From NCBI GenBank assembly GCA_002168225.1, contig NHBH01000009.1, positions 567,609-631,608 of the forward strand: DNA of 64,000 bases, written 5' to 3'. Source of the stretch: Micavibrio sp. TMED2. Lineage in GTDB: Bacteria > Pseudomonadota > Alphaproteobacteria > TMED2. Below the pieces are notes generated by a model. The model saw nothing but the letters and a program-made list of their open reading frames with translations, was not told the origin of the DNA and searched no databases. This document shows positions 55,828-64,000 of this stretch, piece by piece. Both the position numbers and the translations under genes were made by a program. Within the stretch, counting starts at the first letter, position 1. Every line of letters begins with the position of its first letter.

Positions 55828-56691
55828 CTATTTTCGGCGCAGCCACAGGCTGGATTCATGAGCGCCCTTTGGTGCCGTGGCGATCCGGTCGATGGCCTCG
55901 AGCCTGTTGGGATGATGCGCCCGGCAATAGGCACTGCCGAACACGATCTCGAAACTGCCGGTGCCGATCAGGGCGGCCACCAGCGGCTGTTCGTTATAGC
56001 CGCGCCAGCGCCATGCGGCCGGGTAGGGGGCGGGCAGGAAAATATCGTGGATATGGATCAGTACGCCGGGCGGCAGGCTTGGCAGACATTCGGTAAACAG
56101 GTGATCCACATCGCTGCCGGGCATCATGATGTGGCTGCTGTCGATGAACAGGATATCGCCTGCCGCCAGCACCGGGCGCTGGTCTGCGGGCAGGTTCTCC
56201 ACGGTTGTCCGGCGGCAGGTGACAATATCGGCCAGTTCCTCGGTAATGGCCGCACGCGGGGCAGGGTCGATGGCAATGATCTGGGTGTTGAGGCCCCCAT
56301 CACGAATGGCCTGTGCTGCGAACCGGGTCGAGTGGCCGCTGCCGATCTCGACAATCTGTGCCGGTTTCGTGGTTCGGATCAGGCTGTAATAGGCGGCGGC
56401 ATCGAGGCCGGGAAACCAGTCCTGTCCCCAGCGCGGTTGCGGGGCCGGGGCATCATGGCCGATCCGTGCCAGATCATTTGCATGGGCATTGATGCTCTCG
56501 ATAACCGACAGGCACTGCCCGTCAGCCGCGGTAAAGGCGTCAACAATCGGTCCGGCGATCGGTGCTTTCGGGTCCACGCCGTCGGCATAGCGATAGGGAA
56601 TGAAAAAGCCGCCGCCACGCCCGCACAGCTGCGTCAGCATCAGGCGCAGATAACGCAGACGTTTGCCGGTCGGCACATCCTTGAGGCTCAT
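55828..56691 (-). CDS. Class I SAM-dependent methyltransferase-like protein
   Basis: The 287-residue protein has the class I methyltransferase glycine motif IVEIGSGHSTRFAAQAI near 112-128, the acidic end of strand two in IIAIDPAPR, and DILFIDSSHIMMPGSDVDHLF near 180-200, as in CmcI-like and methyltransferase-24 proteins. The substrate is unknown. Its start overlaps the stop of the MMPL exporter gene (ATGA), making it the last gene of the DUF1302-to-exporter operon. Confidence 0.8.
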   Translation of the reverse strand: MSLKDVPTGKRLRYLRLMLTQLCGRGGGFFIPYRYADGVDPKAPIAGPIVDAFTAADGQCLSVIESINAHANDLARIGHDAPAPQPRWGQDWFPGLDAAAYYSLIRTTKPAQIVEIGSGHSTRFAAQAIRDGGLNTQIIAIDPAPRAAITEELADIVTCRRTTVENLPADQRPVLAAGDILFIDSSHIMMPGSDVDHLFTECLPSLPPGVLIHIHDIFLPAPYPAAWRWRGYNEQPLVAALIGTGSFEIVFGSAYCRAHHPNRLEAIDRIATAPKGAHESSLWLRRK

Positions 56692-59057
56692 TCAGCGCTG
56701 GCCGGTGCCGTGACCGGCTTCTCCTGTTTGGACAAACCTTCCCGTGGATAGATCATGGCCGCGATGGCCGGCAGCACGAGAATGGCGCCCAGCATATTGA
56801 CCAGGAACATAAACGCAAGCAGCAGGCCCATATCTGCTTGGAACTGCAGGGCGGACAGAACCCATGTGGTCACACCGAGTGCCAGCGTGACACCGGTGAA
56901 GACCACGGCGCTGCCGGTTTCCCGCAGCGTGTATTCATAGGCTTCGCGCAGCGGTTCGCCATTGCGCATGTAATGCAGCAGACGGGTGAAGATATAGATG
57001 CCGTAATCCACCCCGATCCCGACGCCGAGGGCGGCAACCGGCAGGGTCGAGACCTTCAGCCCGATCCCGAGTTGCGCCATCAGGGTATAGCAGAGTACGG
57101 AAACCAGCGTCAGCGGCAACACGGTGCAGAGCGTCGCCCGGAGTGAGCGGAACAGCACCAGACACAGTGCAATGATCGCGATATAGACATAGAGCAGGAT
57201 CGGCCCCTGTGCCGCTTCGACCACGTCATTGGTTGCGGCCATGATGCCGACATTGCCGGTGGCGAGGCGATAGGTCAGGGGGTCGTCGCTGTGTTCATCG
57301 ACATAGGTGTTGATGCTGTCGATGATGCGGTTGATCGTGGTCGCCTTGTGATCCTCGGTAAAGATCAGCACCGGCATGACCGAGCATTGGGCATTGAGCA
57401 GCCCGGTTGAGGTCTCCACTGGCCGCACGGCCCGGACCAGCACCTGACTGTTGCGTGACAGGGTCTGCCATGCCGGGTGGCCTTCATTCCATCCGGCATT
57501 GACCACCTTCATGACGCTGGCGAGCGAAATGGTCGACTGCACGCCATCCACATTGCGCATGGCCCATTCAAACCGGTCGAGCGCGCTCATCACGCCATAG
57601 TCGATACAGCCGTCCGCCGGTGCCTCGACGATGACCTGCAGCAGGTCGACGCCGATTGTATAGCGCTCGATGATTTCATCGGTGTCGATGTTGTAGCGGC
57701 TGTCGGGCCGCAGTTCCGGCACACCGGCCTGCAGGTCACCGATCTGCAGCGACTGGCTGCCCTGCCAGCCGATGGCAAAGAGCAGGGCGGCGATGACCAG
57801 AACGATGCCACCGATTTTCGGGGTCGCGACATAGGACAGCTTGTGCCAGATCGGCCGTTTCCACATGGCGGCCCGCACGATCCGATCCCGGTAACCGGGG
57901 CCGGGTGTCACATAGGACATCAGCAGCGGCAGGATCAGCAGGTTGGTAATGATGATAACCGCAACACCGATACTGGCGGCAATCGCCAGCTCCTTGATCA
58001 TCGGAATATCGATCAGCAGGATGGTCAGAAACCCGATGGTATCGCTGAGCAGGGCAACCGAGCCGGGCACCAGCAGGCGGCGGAAGGAACTCTCTGCCGC
58101 TTCCCGTGTGGTGGCACCGTTCATCATGGCGGCACCGACGGCATTGATCATCTGCATACCGTGGCTGACAGCGATGGCGAAAACCAGAAACGGCACCAGA
58201 ATGGACAGCGGATCGATGCCATAGCCGAGCATGGTCAACAGGCCGAGCTGCCAGACCACCGCCGCCACCGAACAGATCAGCAGCATCGAGGTCGCGCGGA
58301 TGCATTTGCTGTAGAGATAGACCAGCAGGGCAGAGATGGCGAAGGCCAGCAGGAAGAACAGGGCAACCCCGGCAGCGCCATCGGCAACATCGGCGACCAC
58401 CTTGGCATAACCGATGATGTCGATATTGATATCATCGGTCTGATATTTGTCGCGCAGCGCGCGTTCCAGTTCCTGACCAACGGCGATATAGTCGATCGGC
58501 TCACCGGTCTGCGGATCGCGGTCGACCAGATTGGCGCTGACCACGGCAGCGCTGAAATCGGTGGCGACGAGGCGTCCAACCTGTCCGGATTTCAGGATGT
58601 TCTCCCGAACGATGTTGAGAAACTCAGGCGTTGGCTTGAAATCGGCCGGAATGACGTTGCCACCGGCAAAGCCATCCTCGACGATCTCGATAAACCGTAC
58701 ATTGGGCGTGAAGATCGAGGTCACCCGCGCCGGGTCGACGCCGGGGATATTGAAAACCTCGTCGGTTACCTGCTGCAGGGTGGTGAAGAATGCCGGCGTG
58801 AACATATCGCCATCGACCGCACGCACCGACACCAGAATGCGGTTGGCACCACCGAACTCGTCCCGATACTCCCGGAAGGTTTCCATATAGGGGTGGGAGA
58901 TCGGCAATCGCTTGTCGAACCCGGCATCGACCTTCAACAGGCTGGCGGCAAAGCCCATGACCAGTGTGATCAGCGCAAACAGGATCAGGAACACGGCGCG
59001 GTTGTTGAAGATGAAGCCCTGAACCCGGTCACCGAAAGCTGGTTTGGTATCGCTCAT
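56688..59057 (-). CDS. MMPL/RND-superfamily exporter
   Basis: The 789-residue protein has two repeated halves, each with one span, a large periplasmic domain (about 45-230 and 430-610) and a five-span bundle, typical of MMPL/HpnN-type RND transporters. GIGVDYGIYIFTRL near 695-708 and VFAIAVSHGMQMINAVG near 290-306 are the sterol-sensing-like helices that carry proton-relay residues. Such proteins move lipids or other hydrophobic molecules across the envelope. It overlaps the YCF48-like gene upstream and the methyltransferase gene downstream, each by 4 nt. Confidence 0.92.
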   Translation of the reverse strand: MSDTKPAFGDRVQGFIFNNRAVFLILFALITLVMGFAASLLKVDAGFDKRLPISHPYMETFREYRDEFGGANRILVSVRAVDGDMFTPAFFTTLQQVTDEVFNIPGVDPARVTSIFTPNVRFIEIVEDGFAGGNVIPADFKPTPEFLNIVRENILKSGQVGRLVATDFSAAVVSANLVDRDPQTGEPIDYIAVGQELERALRDKYQTDDINIDIIGYAKVVADVADGAAGVALFFLLAFAISALLVYLYSKCIRATSMLLICSVAAVVWQLGLLTMLGYGIDPLSILVPFLVFAIAVSHGMQMINAVGAAMMNGATTREAAESSFRRLLVPGSVALLSDTIGFLTILLIDIPMIKELAIAASIGVAVIIITNLLILPLLMSYVTPGPGYRDRIVRAAMWKRPIWHKLSYVATPKIGGIVLVIAALLFAIGWQGSQSLQIGDLQAGVPELRPDSRYNIDTDEIIERYTIGVDLLQVIVEAPADGCIDYGVMSALDRFEWAMRNVDGVQSTISLASVMKVVNAGWNEGHPAWQTLSRNSQVLVRAVRPVETSTGLLNAQCSVMPVLIFTEDHKATTINRIIDSINTYVDEHSDDPLTYRLATGNVGIMAATNDVVEAAQGPILLYVYIAIIALCLVLFRSLRATLCTVLPLTLVSVLCYTLMAQLGIGLKVSTLPVAALGVGIGVDYGIYIFTRLLHYMRNGEPLREAYEYTLRETGSAVVFTGVTLALGVTTWVLSALQFQADMGLLLAFMFLVNMLGAILVLPAIAAMIYPREGLSKQEKPVTAPASAE

Positions 59058-60064
59058 GATGCGCTGTCCAGATCAAGAATGGTCAGGCCGGTCTCGCCAT
59101 AGATCAGGTAGCGGCCATCATCGAGCTTCAACCCGCCTGCCAGCGGCTTGCGGGCCGGGCGTATAACGCTCTGCCAGTCAAAACCGGGGCCGGTATCCCG
59201 GTCGATCAGGATCAACCCGCCATGGCCGAGCAGGATCGGGGCCGTGCCATCGCTCCAGATAGCGTTGTAGAGGCCGTTCTCGACGCCGGTATCAACCGCG
59301 GCCCAGCTTGCGCCATAATCGGTGCTGGCAAAAACATGGCCTTGCAACCCATAGACGAGGGTTGGTTGCTCCGCGCCCTCATCAGCGGGCGGTACGGTGA
59401 GACCGAAGAAGGTGCCGCCATAGGGGCTGTCCAGTTCAGCCCATGTCGCGCCCTCATCCTCGCTGCGCAGCAAGGTGCCGAACTCACCGGCAATCAGCAA
59501 GCTGCCATCGCGCAAACGGGCGCTGGCATAGAGGTGGCTGTCGCCGTCATAGATGCTGCGCTCGGTCCAGCTCATGCCGCCATCATCGGTTTCGAGATAG
59601 AGGCCATAGGCACCGATGGCAAAACCATGGGTGGCCGAAATCATGTGCAGATCGAGGATCGGCTGCTCCCATTCGGGCTCGCGGTGCACGATCTCCCAGC
59701 TCGCCCCCTCATCGGTCGAGCGCAGGATCACGGCATCATGCCCGGCGGCAAGCAGGGTGCCGTCCGCAGCTGCATCAATTGTGGTGAGCAGGATCGAGAC
59801 GGGGGCCGGGCTTTGCTGCCAGCTGGCCCCTTCATCGGTCGAGCGGAGAATATGGCCGCGATCACCGACGGCGATAATCATGCCATCGCCCAGTTGCAGG
59901 GCATCGAGAACCGTTGCCTCGGCGGCCAGCGGCGCGATCATGGCTGCGACCGGTGGCGGCATATCCTGTGCGCCCGCATTGGTGGGCAGTAAAGCGACCA
60001 ATGGCCAGCCCAGGATGCCCAGGCTGGCCATTGTCAGTGTTCGCATTGCGGAGTTATGACGCAT
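59054..60064 (-). CDS. YCF48-like beta-propeller protein, exported
   Basis: The 336-residue protein has a signal peptide (cut near residue 32, AGAQD) and at least five Asp-box repeats of the form S/T-x-D-x-G-x-S/T-W: STDEGASW twice, TDDGGMSW, SEDEGATW and STDYGASW. These form a propeller like YCF48/HCF136 assembly factors. In bacteria such proteins often sit beside DUF1302, DUF1329 and MMPL genes, as here. It is probably a periplasmic partner of the exporter. Confidence 0.88.
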   Translation of the reverse strand: MRHNSAMRTLTMASLGILGWPLVALLPTNAGAQDMPPPVAAMIAPLAAEATVLDALQLGDGMIIAVGDRGHILRSTDEGASWQQSPAPVSILLTTIDAAADGTLLAAGHDAVILRSTDEGASWEIVHREPEWEQPILDLHMISATHGFAIGAYGLYLETDDGGMSWTERSIYDGDSHLYASARLRDGSLLIAGEFGTLLRSEDEGATWAELDSPYGGTFFGLTVPPADEGAEQPTLVYGLQGHVFASTDYGASWAAVDTGVENGLYNAIWSDGTAPILLGHGGLILIDRDTGPGFDWQSVIRPARKPLAGGLKLDDGRYLIYGETGLTILDLDSAS

Positions 60065-60098
60065 CGGCGTCCCTTAACAATGAAACCAGACAGTTTGC

Positions 60099-61469
60099 TT
60101 ATCGGCGACCCGCACGACGAAGACGGTCAGGGGTGAAATCCGAGGCGGAGAAGTCCTGCCCGAATTTGATCATGTCTTCGTTGTTCTTGAAGCCGATGGC
60201 GGTATAGCGACCGGATTGCAGATCATAAACCGCATCGACGGTATTGTAGTAAACCGGCACGTCATAATAGTTGATGCCATGGCTTTCAGCCAGACGCCAG
60301 TAGTCGCCGCGGCTGTCATACATGTCGATGGCAACGATGTTCCAGCTGTCCTCGTCGATATAGAAGACGCGCTTGGAATAGATGTTCGAGATGCCTTCCT
60401 TCAGGGTGGCCTCGACCACATAGACCCGGTGCTTCTCATAGCGCAGGTAGTCGGCATTCAGGTGACCCGGCTTGATGATGTCGTCATAGGCAACGCCCTT
60501 GGCATGCAGCGCATAGGCATTGTACGGGACGAGCATTTCCTTGCGGCCCTTGAGTTCCCAGTTGTACCGGTCCGGTGCGCCACTGAACATGTCGAAGTTG
60601 TCGGTGGTACGCAGGCCGTCCGATGCGGTGCCCGGATTGTCATAGGCGACGTTCGGCGCGCGACGGACGCGGCGCTGGCCGGGGTTATAGGTCCATGCCT
60701 GACGCGGTCCCTCGACCTGATCGATGGTTTCGTGCACCAGCAGGATCTCACCGGCGAGACGGGCCGGGGCGACAACTTCCTGCAGGAAGTAGGCGAGTTC
60801 ATTGCTGCCGCCATTACCGCCGGGCTGGCTGTAGGGCAGGTAGGTTTTCTCGTCGATGAAGATCATCGTGTAGTCACCGCCCGAGGTCGGGTTGGCCTGA
60901 CCCACACGCCGTTCGAAGGCAACACCGCGGAAGCGCAGCAGATGGTTCCAGATCGCTTCGAGGCCATTCTCGGCAACCGGGAATGGATACCCCTCTTTCG
61001 CACCATCAACGCCGTTACCGGTATCGCTCAGGCTGGCGCGGCTGGCATTGGCAAGTGTCTCATCATAAATGCGCTGTGGGGCCGAGAAGGTGCGATGGGT
61101 CGGGTAGACCGCCATTTTGTAGGACGGATACTGCTTGAGCATCTTGTAATGCCCTTCGGACAGCATGTCCTTGTACTCATCGGCATTGTCGGCCGTGATA
61201 GTGAACAGCGGCTGGTCGGCTGCAAATGGGGCAATGTGGTGATCGCCGGGGCTGTAGCCTGCTGGTGGCGTGGTGACACCGCCGGTCCATGCCGGGATCG
61301 AGCCATCGGCATTGCCGGCGCGGATGGCTCCGGTTGGCGTCAGTGCGTCGCCGAGATCGGCTTCGGTGTAGTTGGTGTCAGCCGCATTGGCGGGATGGAC
61401 GGTCAATCCGGACAGTCCGAGCCCAAGGCTCAACGCAACAGCAGCAGTTAGTAGGCCACGCCTGTACAT
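60099..61469 (-). CDS. DUF1329 family exported protein
   Basis: The 456-residue protein has a signal peptide cut near residue 29 (ANAAD) and the DUF1329 core, with AGNADGSIPAWTGG near 52-65, PVAENGLEAIWNHLLRFRG, and LPYNAYALHAKG-like blocks. The C-terminal half resembles the LolA/LppX-type lipid-carrying half-barrel, with RVYVVEATLKEG and VFYIDEDSWNIVAIDMYDSRG strands. GGAGG lies before ATG 61469. It is second gene of the operon and a candidate periplasmic lipid carrier. Confidence 0.9.
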   Translation of the reverse strand: MYRRGLLTAAVALSLGLGLSGLTVHPANAADTNYTEADLGDALTPTGAIRAGNADGSIPAWTGGVTTPPAGYSPGDHHIAPFAADQPLFTITADNADEYKDMLSEGHYKMLKQYPSYKMAVYPTHRTFSAPQRIYDETLANASRASLSDTGNGVDGAKEGYPFPVAENGLEAIWNHLLRFRGVAFERRVGQANPTSGGDYTMIFIDEKTYLPYSQPGGNGGSNELAYFLQEVVAPARLAGEILLVHETIDQVEGPRQAWTYNPGQRRVRRAPNVAYDNPGTASDGLRTTDNFDMFSGAPDRYNWELKGRKEMLVPYNAYALHAKGVAYDDIIKPGHLNADYLRYEKHRVYVVEATLKEGISNIYSKRVFYIDEDSWNIVAIDMYDSRGDYWRLAESHGINYYDVPVYYNTVDAVYDLQSGRYTAIGFKNNEDMIKFGQDFSASDFTPDRLRRAGRR

Positions 61470-61516
61470 GCAAATTCCTCCCTCTGGTCCCTATGGTCGG
61501 TTTTTCACCGATATAT

Positions 61517-61547
61517 AAAACAGGCGGGGCGTTATACCGCCCCTGCC
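61517..61547 (-). terminator. Hairpin with T tract between DUF1302 and DUF1329 genes
   Basis: On the minus strand GGGGCG pairs with CGCCCC, extended by a GGC/GCC outer stem with a one-base bulge, and TGTTTTAT follows. It lies about 55 bp after the DUF1302 stop. It may act as a partial terminator that lowers expression of the downstream genes or protect the 3' end of the first message. Confidence 0.6.
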
Positions 61548-61601
61548 AGTCGTCTGAAATTCAATCCAGACAATTAGATAGTTCTATTTACGTAATGTCT
61601 A

Positions 61602-63494
61602 TCAGAACGAGTAGCTAATGGAAATCGATGCAAAATCACGATCCCGCAGCAGGTTGTAATCACCGCCATCGAAGAAGTTCGTGTACTGCATGTTCATGGA
61701 AATCTGGTTCTGATAGGTCGCGGTAAGACCGATGCTGATGGCCTTGCGACCTTCAACGAAGTTGCCGAGCGGCGATGGTGTCGTACCGTTGACGTTGTGC
61801 GAGAACGCGATGCTTGGTGACAGGTTGATGGCACCGATGGCGTTCAGGTAGTCGGCCCGTGCTGCCAGCACATAACCCCATGAGAAGCGATCACCGAAAC
61901 CGTCGGTGGTGAAGCCTTCGGGGCCGGCGAGAACCGGGTTGCCACCGATATAGGTGCCGGGGCCTTCAAGGCGCTCGCCGCTGTCCATGCCGTGAATATA
62001 GGTGAAGCCTGCTTCACCGAGCACAACAACCTGGTTGGCACCGAGGTTCGGGCCGAACAGCTGGGTTGCGGTCATCTGGAACTGGGAGACGTCAAACTCT
62101 TTATAGCCCTCAATCTCACGACCGAAGAAGCTGTTGAGGTTGCCGAGATTGATCCCGCCTTCCTTCTGGATCACCTGATTGGTGTTGAAGGCGGCGATGG
62201 TGCCCTGACAGGCAGCAGAGGTTGGAGCAGCAGAGCATGAGCCTGCGATTGCACCCGGTGCGACAACAGCCTGCAGCAGCTCCACATCATCGATCTGGAG
62301 TGGTTGATCTAGTTTGTAGGAGTATTCGCCCTGCAGGGACATGCCGCGCAGGCCGATGGCATCAAGCGTGGTGTTGAAGCTGGCACCCAGCAGCTGGATG
62401 TCTTCCGGGTACTCAAGGAAATAGCGTGAACCGGCCGCGTAGTTGGCGCTGGTAATACCCGCCAGATCGGTCGGGGTACCGGTCACACCGCTGATAACCG
62501 GCAGACGGCTGTGATAGTTGATGAAATAGGCACCGAATTCGGTGTCATTCAGCTCGGGCGAGAAGTAACGCGCCGCGAAACCGAACTGGCCCTGATCGTC
62601 CGGCTCGTCATCGGCAGCGCGTGGAGCGCGCGAGCCGAGCGGGGTAACCGGGGTGGTGACAGAAACCGCAGCGTCAGGCACCAGCGGATGGCCGAAGCCG
62701 AGGAACACCTGATTGGCACCGGGCGACGCAATATCGCTGGTGCTGAAGAAGGTACCGGCAGCTTCCGGCTCGGTCTTGTCCCACATGAACTGATAGAAGG
62801 CTTCAACGCTCAGATTGTCGGTAATACCGAGATTGGCGTCGAGAATCGGCACCGGGGTCAGGGCGTCACGGATCTGCGAACCGGGAACGCGGAAGCGGCT
62901 TGCCTCCAGCGGGTTGATGACGTTGATGCCGTTCTGGATAAAAGTGCTCTCACCCCAGCTCAGAACCTGATTACCGACCCGGAAATCGAGTGGCATTTCA
63001 TTCTCGCCAACCTCATAGGAGGCGGTGACATAGGCATCGAACAGATCGAAGCGGCGACCGACGCGGTTGACCGCATCATCGCTCAGGTCACGAAATTCGG
63101 TATTGTCCTTGTTGGCATTCAGGAAGTCATAGAGATAGCCGAAGCGGACAAAGGCACCGTAGTTTTCATATTGCAGGTCGAGTTCGTGGTTGGCACTGAA
63201 CGCGAGCGAGACGATGCCGGTGTCATAGTTCAGGTTGCCGTCATCGCCATTGACCGATTGGGCACTGCCGCCGTTTGAGATACCGACATTGCTGCTGTCG
63301 CGGTCCTGCGTACGGAAGGTCGCGCCTGCGGTCAGGGTGGTGTCAAACTGTGCCTGGATGCCCCAGAACTCGAAATCGGCGGCATCGGCTTTCGATGGTG
63401 CCGTTGCAACCATACCGGCAATCGCCGCAATGCCGAGAATGCCCGCGAGTGGCTTCAATGCCGTGCTGGACAGCAGTGTGTTGTTGTTGATCAT
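61602..63494 (-). CDS. DUF1302 family outer-membrane beta-barrel-like protein
   Basis: The 630-residue protein has a signal peptide cut near residue 38 (ADAADFEF) and many amphipathic strands alternating with short polar turns, ending in an aromatic residue (ISISYSF), which is the outer-membrane barrel signature. DUF1302 blocks include VLSWGESTFIQNGINVINPLEASRFRVPG, in parts over about residues 165-195. These proteins are probable outer-membrane channels. ATG 63494 is chosen, with AAGGAAG upstream. It is the first gene of the operon with DUF1329, YCF48-like and MMPL genes. Confidence 0.9.
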   Translation of the reverse strand: MINNNTLLSSTALKPLAGILGIAAIAGMVATAPSKADAADFEFWGIQAQFDTTLTAGATFRTQDRDSSNVGISNGGSAQSVNGDDGNLNYDTGIVSLAFSANHELDLQYENYGAFVRFGYLYDFLNANKDNTEFRDLSDDAVNRVGRRFDLFDAYVTASYEVGENEMPLDFRVGNQVLSWGESTFIQNGINVINPLEASRFRVPGSQIRDALTPVPILDANLGITDNLSVEAFYQFMWDKTEPEAAGTFFSTSDIASPGANQVFLGFGHPLVPDAAVSVTTPVTPLGSRAPRAADDEPDDQGQFGFAARYFSPELNDTEFGAYFINYHSRLPVISGVTGTPTDLAGITSANYAAGSRYFLEYPEDIQLLGASFNTTLDAIGLRGMSLQGEYSYKLDQPLQIDDVELLQAVVAPGAIAGSCSAAPTSAACQGTIAAFNTNQVIQKEGGINLGNLNSFFGREIEGYKEFDVSQFQMTATQLFGPNLGANQVVVLGEAGFTYIHGMDSGERLEGPGTYIGGNPVLAGPEGFTTDGFGDRFSWGYVLAARADYLNAIGAINLSPSIAFSHNVNGTTPSPLGNFVEGRKAISIGLTATYQNQISMNMQYTNFFDGGDYNLLRDRDFASISISYSF

Positions 63495-63730
63495 TGGCTT
63501 CCTTGCCTCCCCGAAAGTTTGCTCCGTTTTTTGGAGCCGCCGACCCACATGCTGCGGTTGCCGGTGTTTGTCTTTGTTCTTTTTTGTCGGTGATAAACAC
63601 CGAAAGCCAACAGTTCCACGCATGTCAGGCGTGTGTGAAAAGCGCTGTGATTGTTTCGCTACAGCAGCTTTTCCCGCGCTGGCCGAAACTCTCGTGGAGA
63701 ATGCGGCAGAACCATCGACTAGGCGCAGGA

Positions 63731-63757
63731 TTTATAGGCTTTTCCGGGGTTGATCAA
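63731..63757 (-). promoter_or_regulatory. Possible promoter of the DUF1302 operon
   Basis: On the minus strand TTGATC (63757-63752) is followed after 15 bp by TATAAA (63736-63731), giving a leader of about 230 nt. The spacing is short, so this is tentative. The rest of the gap 63495-63849 shows no gene. Confidence 0.35.
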
Positions 63758-63849
63758 GAAAGCTGGAGGGTAAGTGACGTATAAGTCAACTTGCCTTCGA
63801 GAGTGGGGACTTTGAGCAACATTGGCGCACAAACAAGTTTTTGCTGCGC

Positions 63850-63883
63850 AAAAAAAGGCCGACGCGTCGGATGGCGTCGGCCT
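63850..63883 (-). terminator. Intrinsic terminator of the gene entering from the right edge
   Basis: On the minus strand AGGCCGACGC pairs perfectly with GCGTCGGCCT around an 8-nt loop, followed by TTTTTT. It lies 38 bp after the stop of the partial gene. Confidence 0.88.
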
Positions 63884-63920
63884 CTTGATTTCAGTGCCGT
63901 ATGGCAGTTCTTTGACGGCG

Positions 63921-64000
63921 TTATTGTGCGTCAGCAGCAACCTGCAACTGGACGATCTGGTCCGGGTCTGCGGGTGGCTCGCCACGGGTGATGGCATCCA
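63921..64000 (-). CDS. C-terminal end of a probable cyclophilin-type peptidyl-prolyl isomerase (partial)
   Basis: Only the last 26 codons are inside the window, ending in TAA at 63923-63921. The visible tail DAITRGEPPADPDQIV followed by QLQVAADAQ resembles the end of alphaproteobacterial cyclophilins (GEP..DPD-x-IV-x-hydrophobic-x-VAADA). The terminator just downstream confirms the gene end. Identification rests on this short tail only. Confidence 0.5.
   Translation of the reverse strand, partial: DAITRGEPPADPDQIVQLQVAADAQ

Noticed and set aside
57477..59102. Open frame of 541 codons on the plus strand
   Set aside because: It is antisense to the MMPL exporter and its product is an Asp/Gln/His-rich sequence with no domain.
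1..64000. Mobile elements, CRISPR arrays, prophage genes or tRNA/rRNA genes
   Set aside because: No transposase or integrase motifs, no regularly spaced repeats, and no cloverleaf or rRNA-like segments were seen on either strand.

Overview
The window looks like a chromosomal segment of a moderately GC-rich, probably marine alphaproteobacterium, perhaps of a Rhodospirillales-like lineage. The grounds are a SAM-II riboswitch (a class found mainly in Alphaproteobacteria), a MarR/OmpR/EnvZ-type regulatory operon next to ilvE, QueH, a three-part TRAP transporter, a prpDBC set and a Yej-type peptide importer. The lineage below class level is inference. I see no rRNA, tRNA, CRISPR array, prophage or insertion sequence.

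Layout. 0.1-2.0 kb: two convergent homologues of ureide-pathway enzymes (an M20 amidohydrolase and an OHCU decarboxylase), both intact in frame but without their expected catalytic residues. 2.2-7.2 kb: a multi-pass membrane protein, an iron-type alcohol dehydrogenase, a DUF1028 protein and methylmalonate-semialdehyde dehydrogenase. 7.7-11.8 kb: a TRAP transporter (dctPQM) and pyrE. 11.8-16.8 kb: a CBS-containing site-2 protease, an EnvZ/OmpR/MarR operon and divergent ilvE. 16.9-22.5 kb: an odd protein carrying half of a flavoprotein domain, then an ssuACB-type transporter operon with osmC, whose leader holds a SAM-II aptamer followed by an intrinsic terminator and a visible antiterminator alternative. 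22.7-30 kb: an orphan radical-SAM protein, the methylcitrate genes prpD-prpB-(Rho_N-like)-prpC, and a large membrane protein convergent with prpC. 30-34.6 kb: queH, a Cache-type chemoreceptor, a patatin phospholipase and 3-hydroxybutyrate dehydrogenase.

34.8-45.5 kb is carbohydrate-centred: a GpgS-like glycosyltransferase convergent with a GH13_18 phosphorylase (a plausible glucosylglycerate synthesis/recycling pair), two unknown divergent genes, then a co-directional run of four glycosyltransferases and a polysaccharide deacetylase-like protein. 45.5-51.6 kb is a complete Yej/Dpp-type peptide ABC importer with a fused double ATPase.

51.6-63.5 kb, all on the minus strand, is an envelope/lipid block: DUF1302, DUF1329, a YCF48-like propeller, an MMPL/RND exporter and a methyltransferase, then a TetR regulator with a perfect 16-bp palindrome upstream and a three-domain Aas-type protein (LplT-like flippase, PlsC acyltransferase, acyl-ACP synthetase). 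The right edge holds the C-terminal end of a probable cyclophilin with its own terminator.

The most interesting elements are the SAM-II attenuator in front of a sulfonate-type transporter, the adjacent pair of apparently catalytically dead ureide-enzyme homologues, and the chimeric flavoprotein-like gene.
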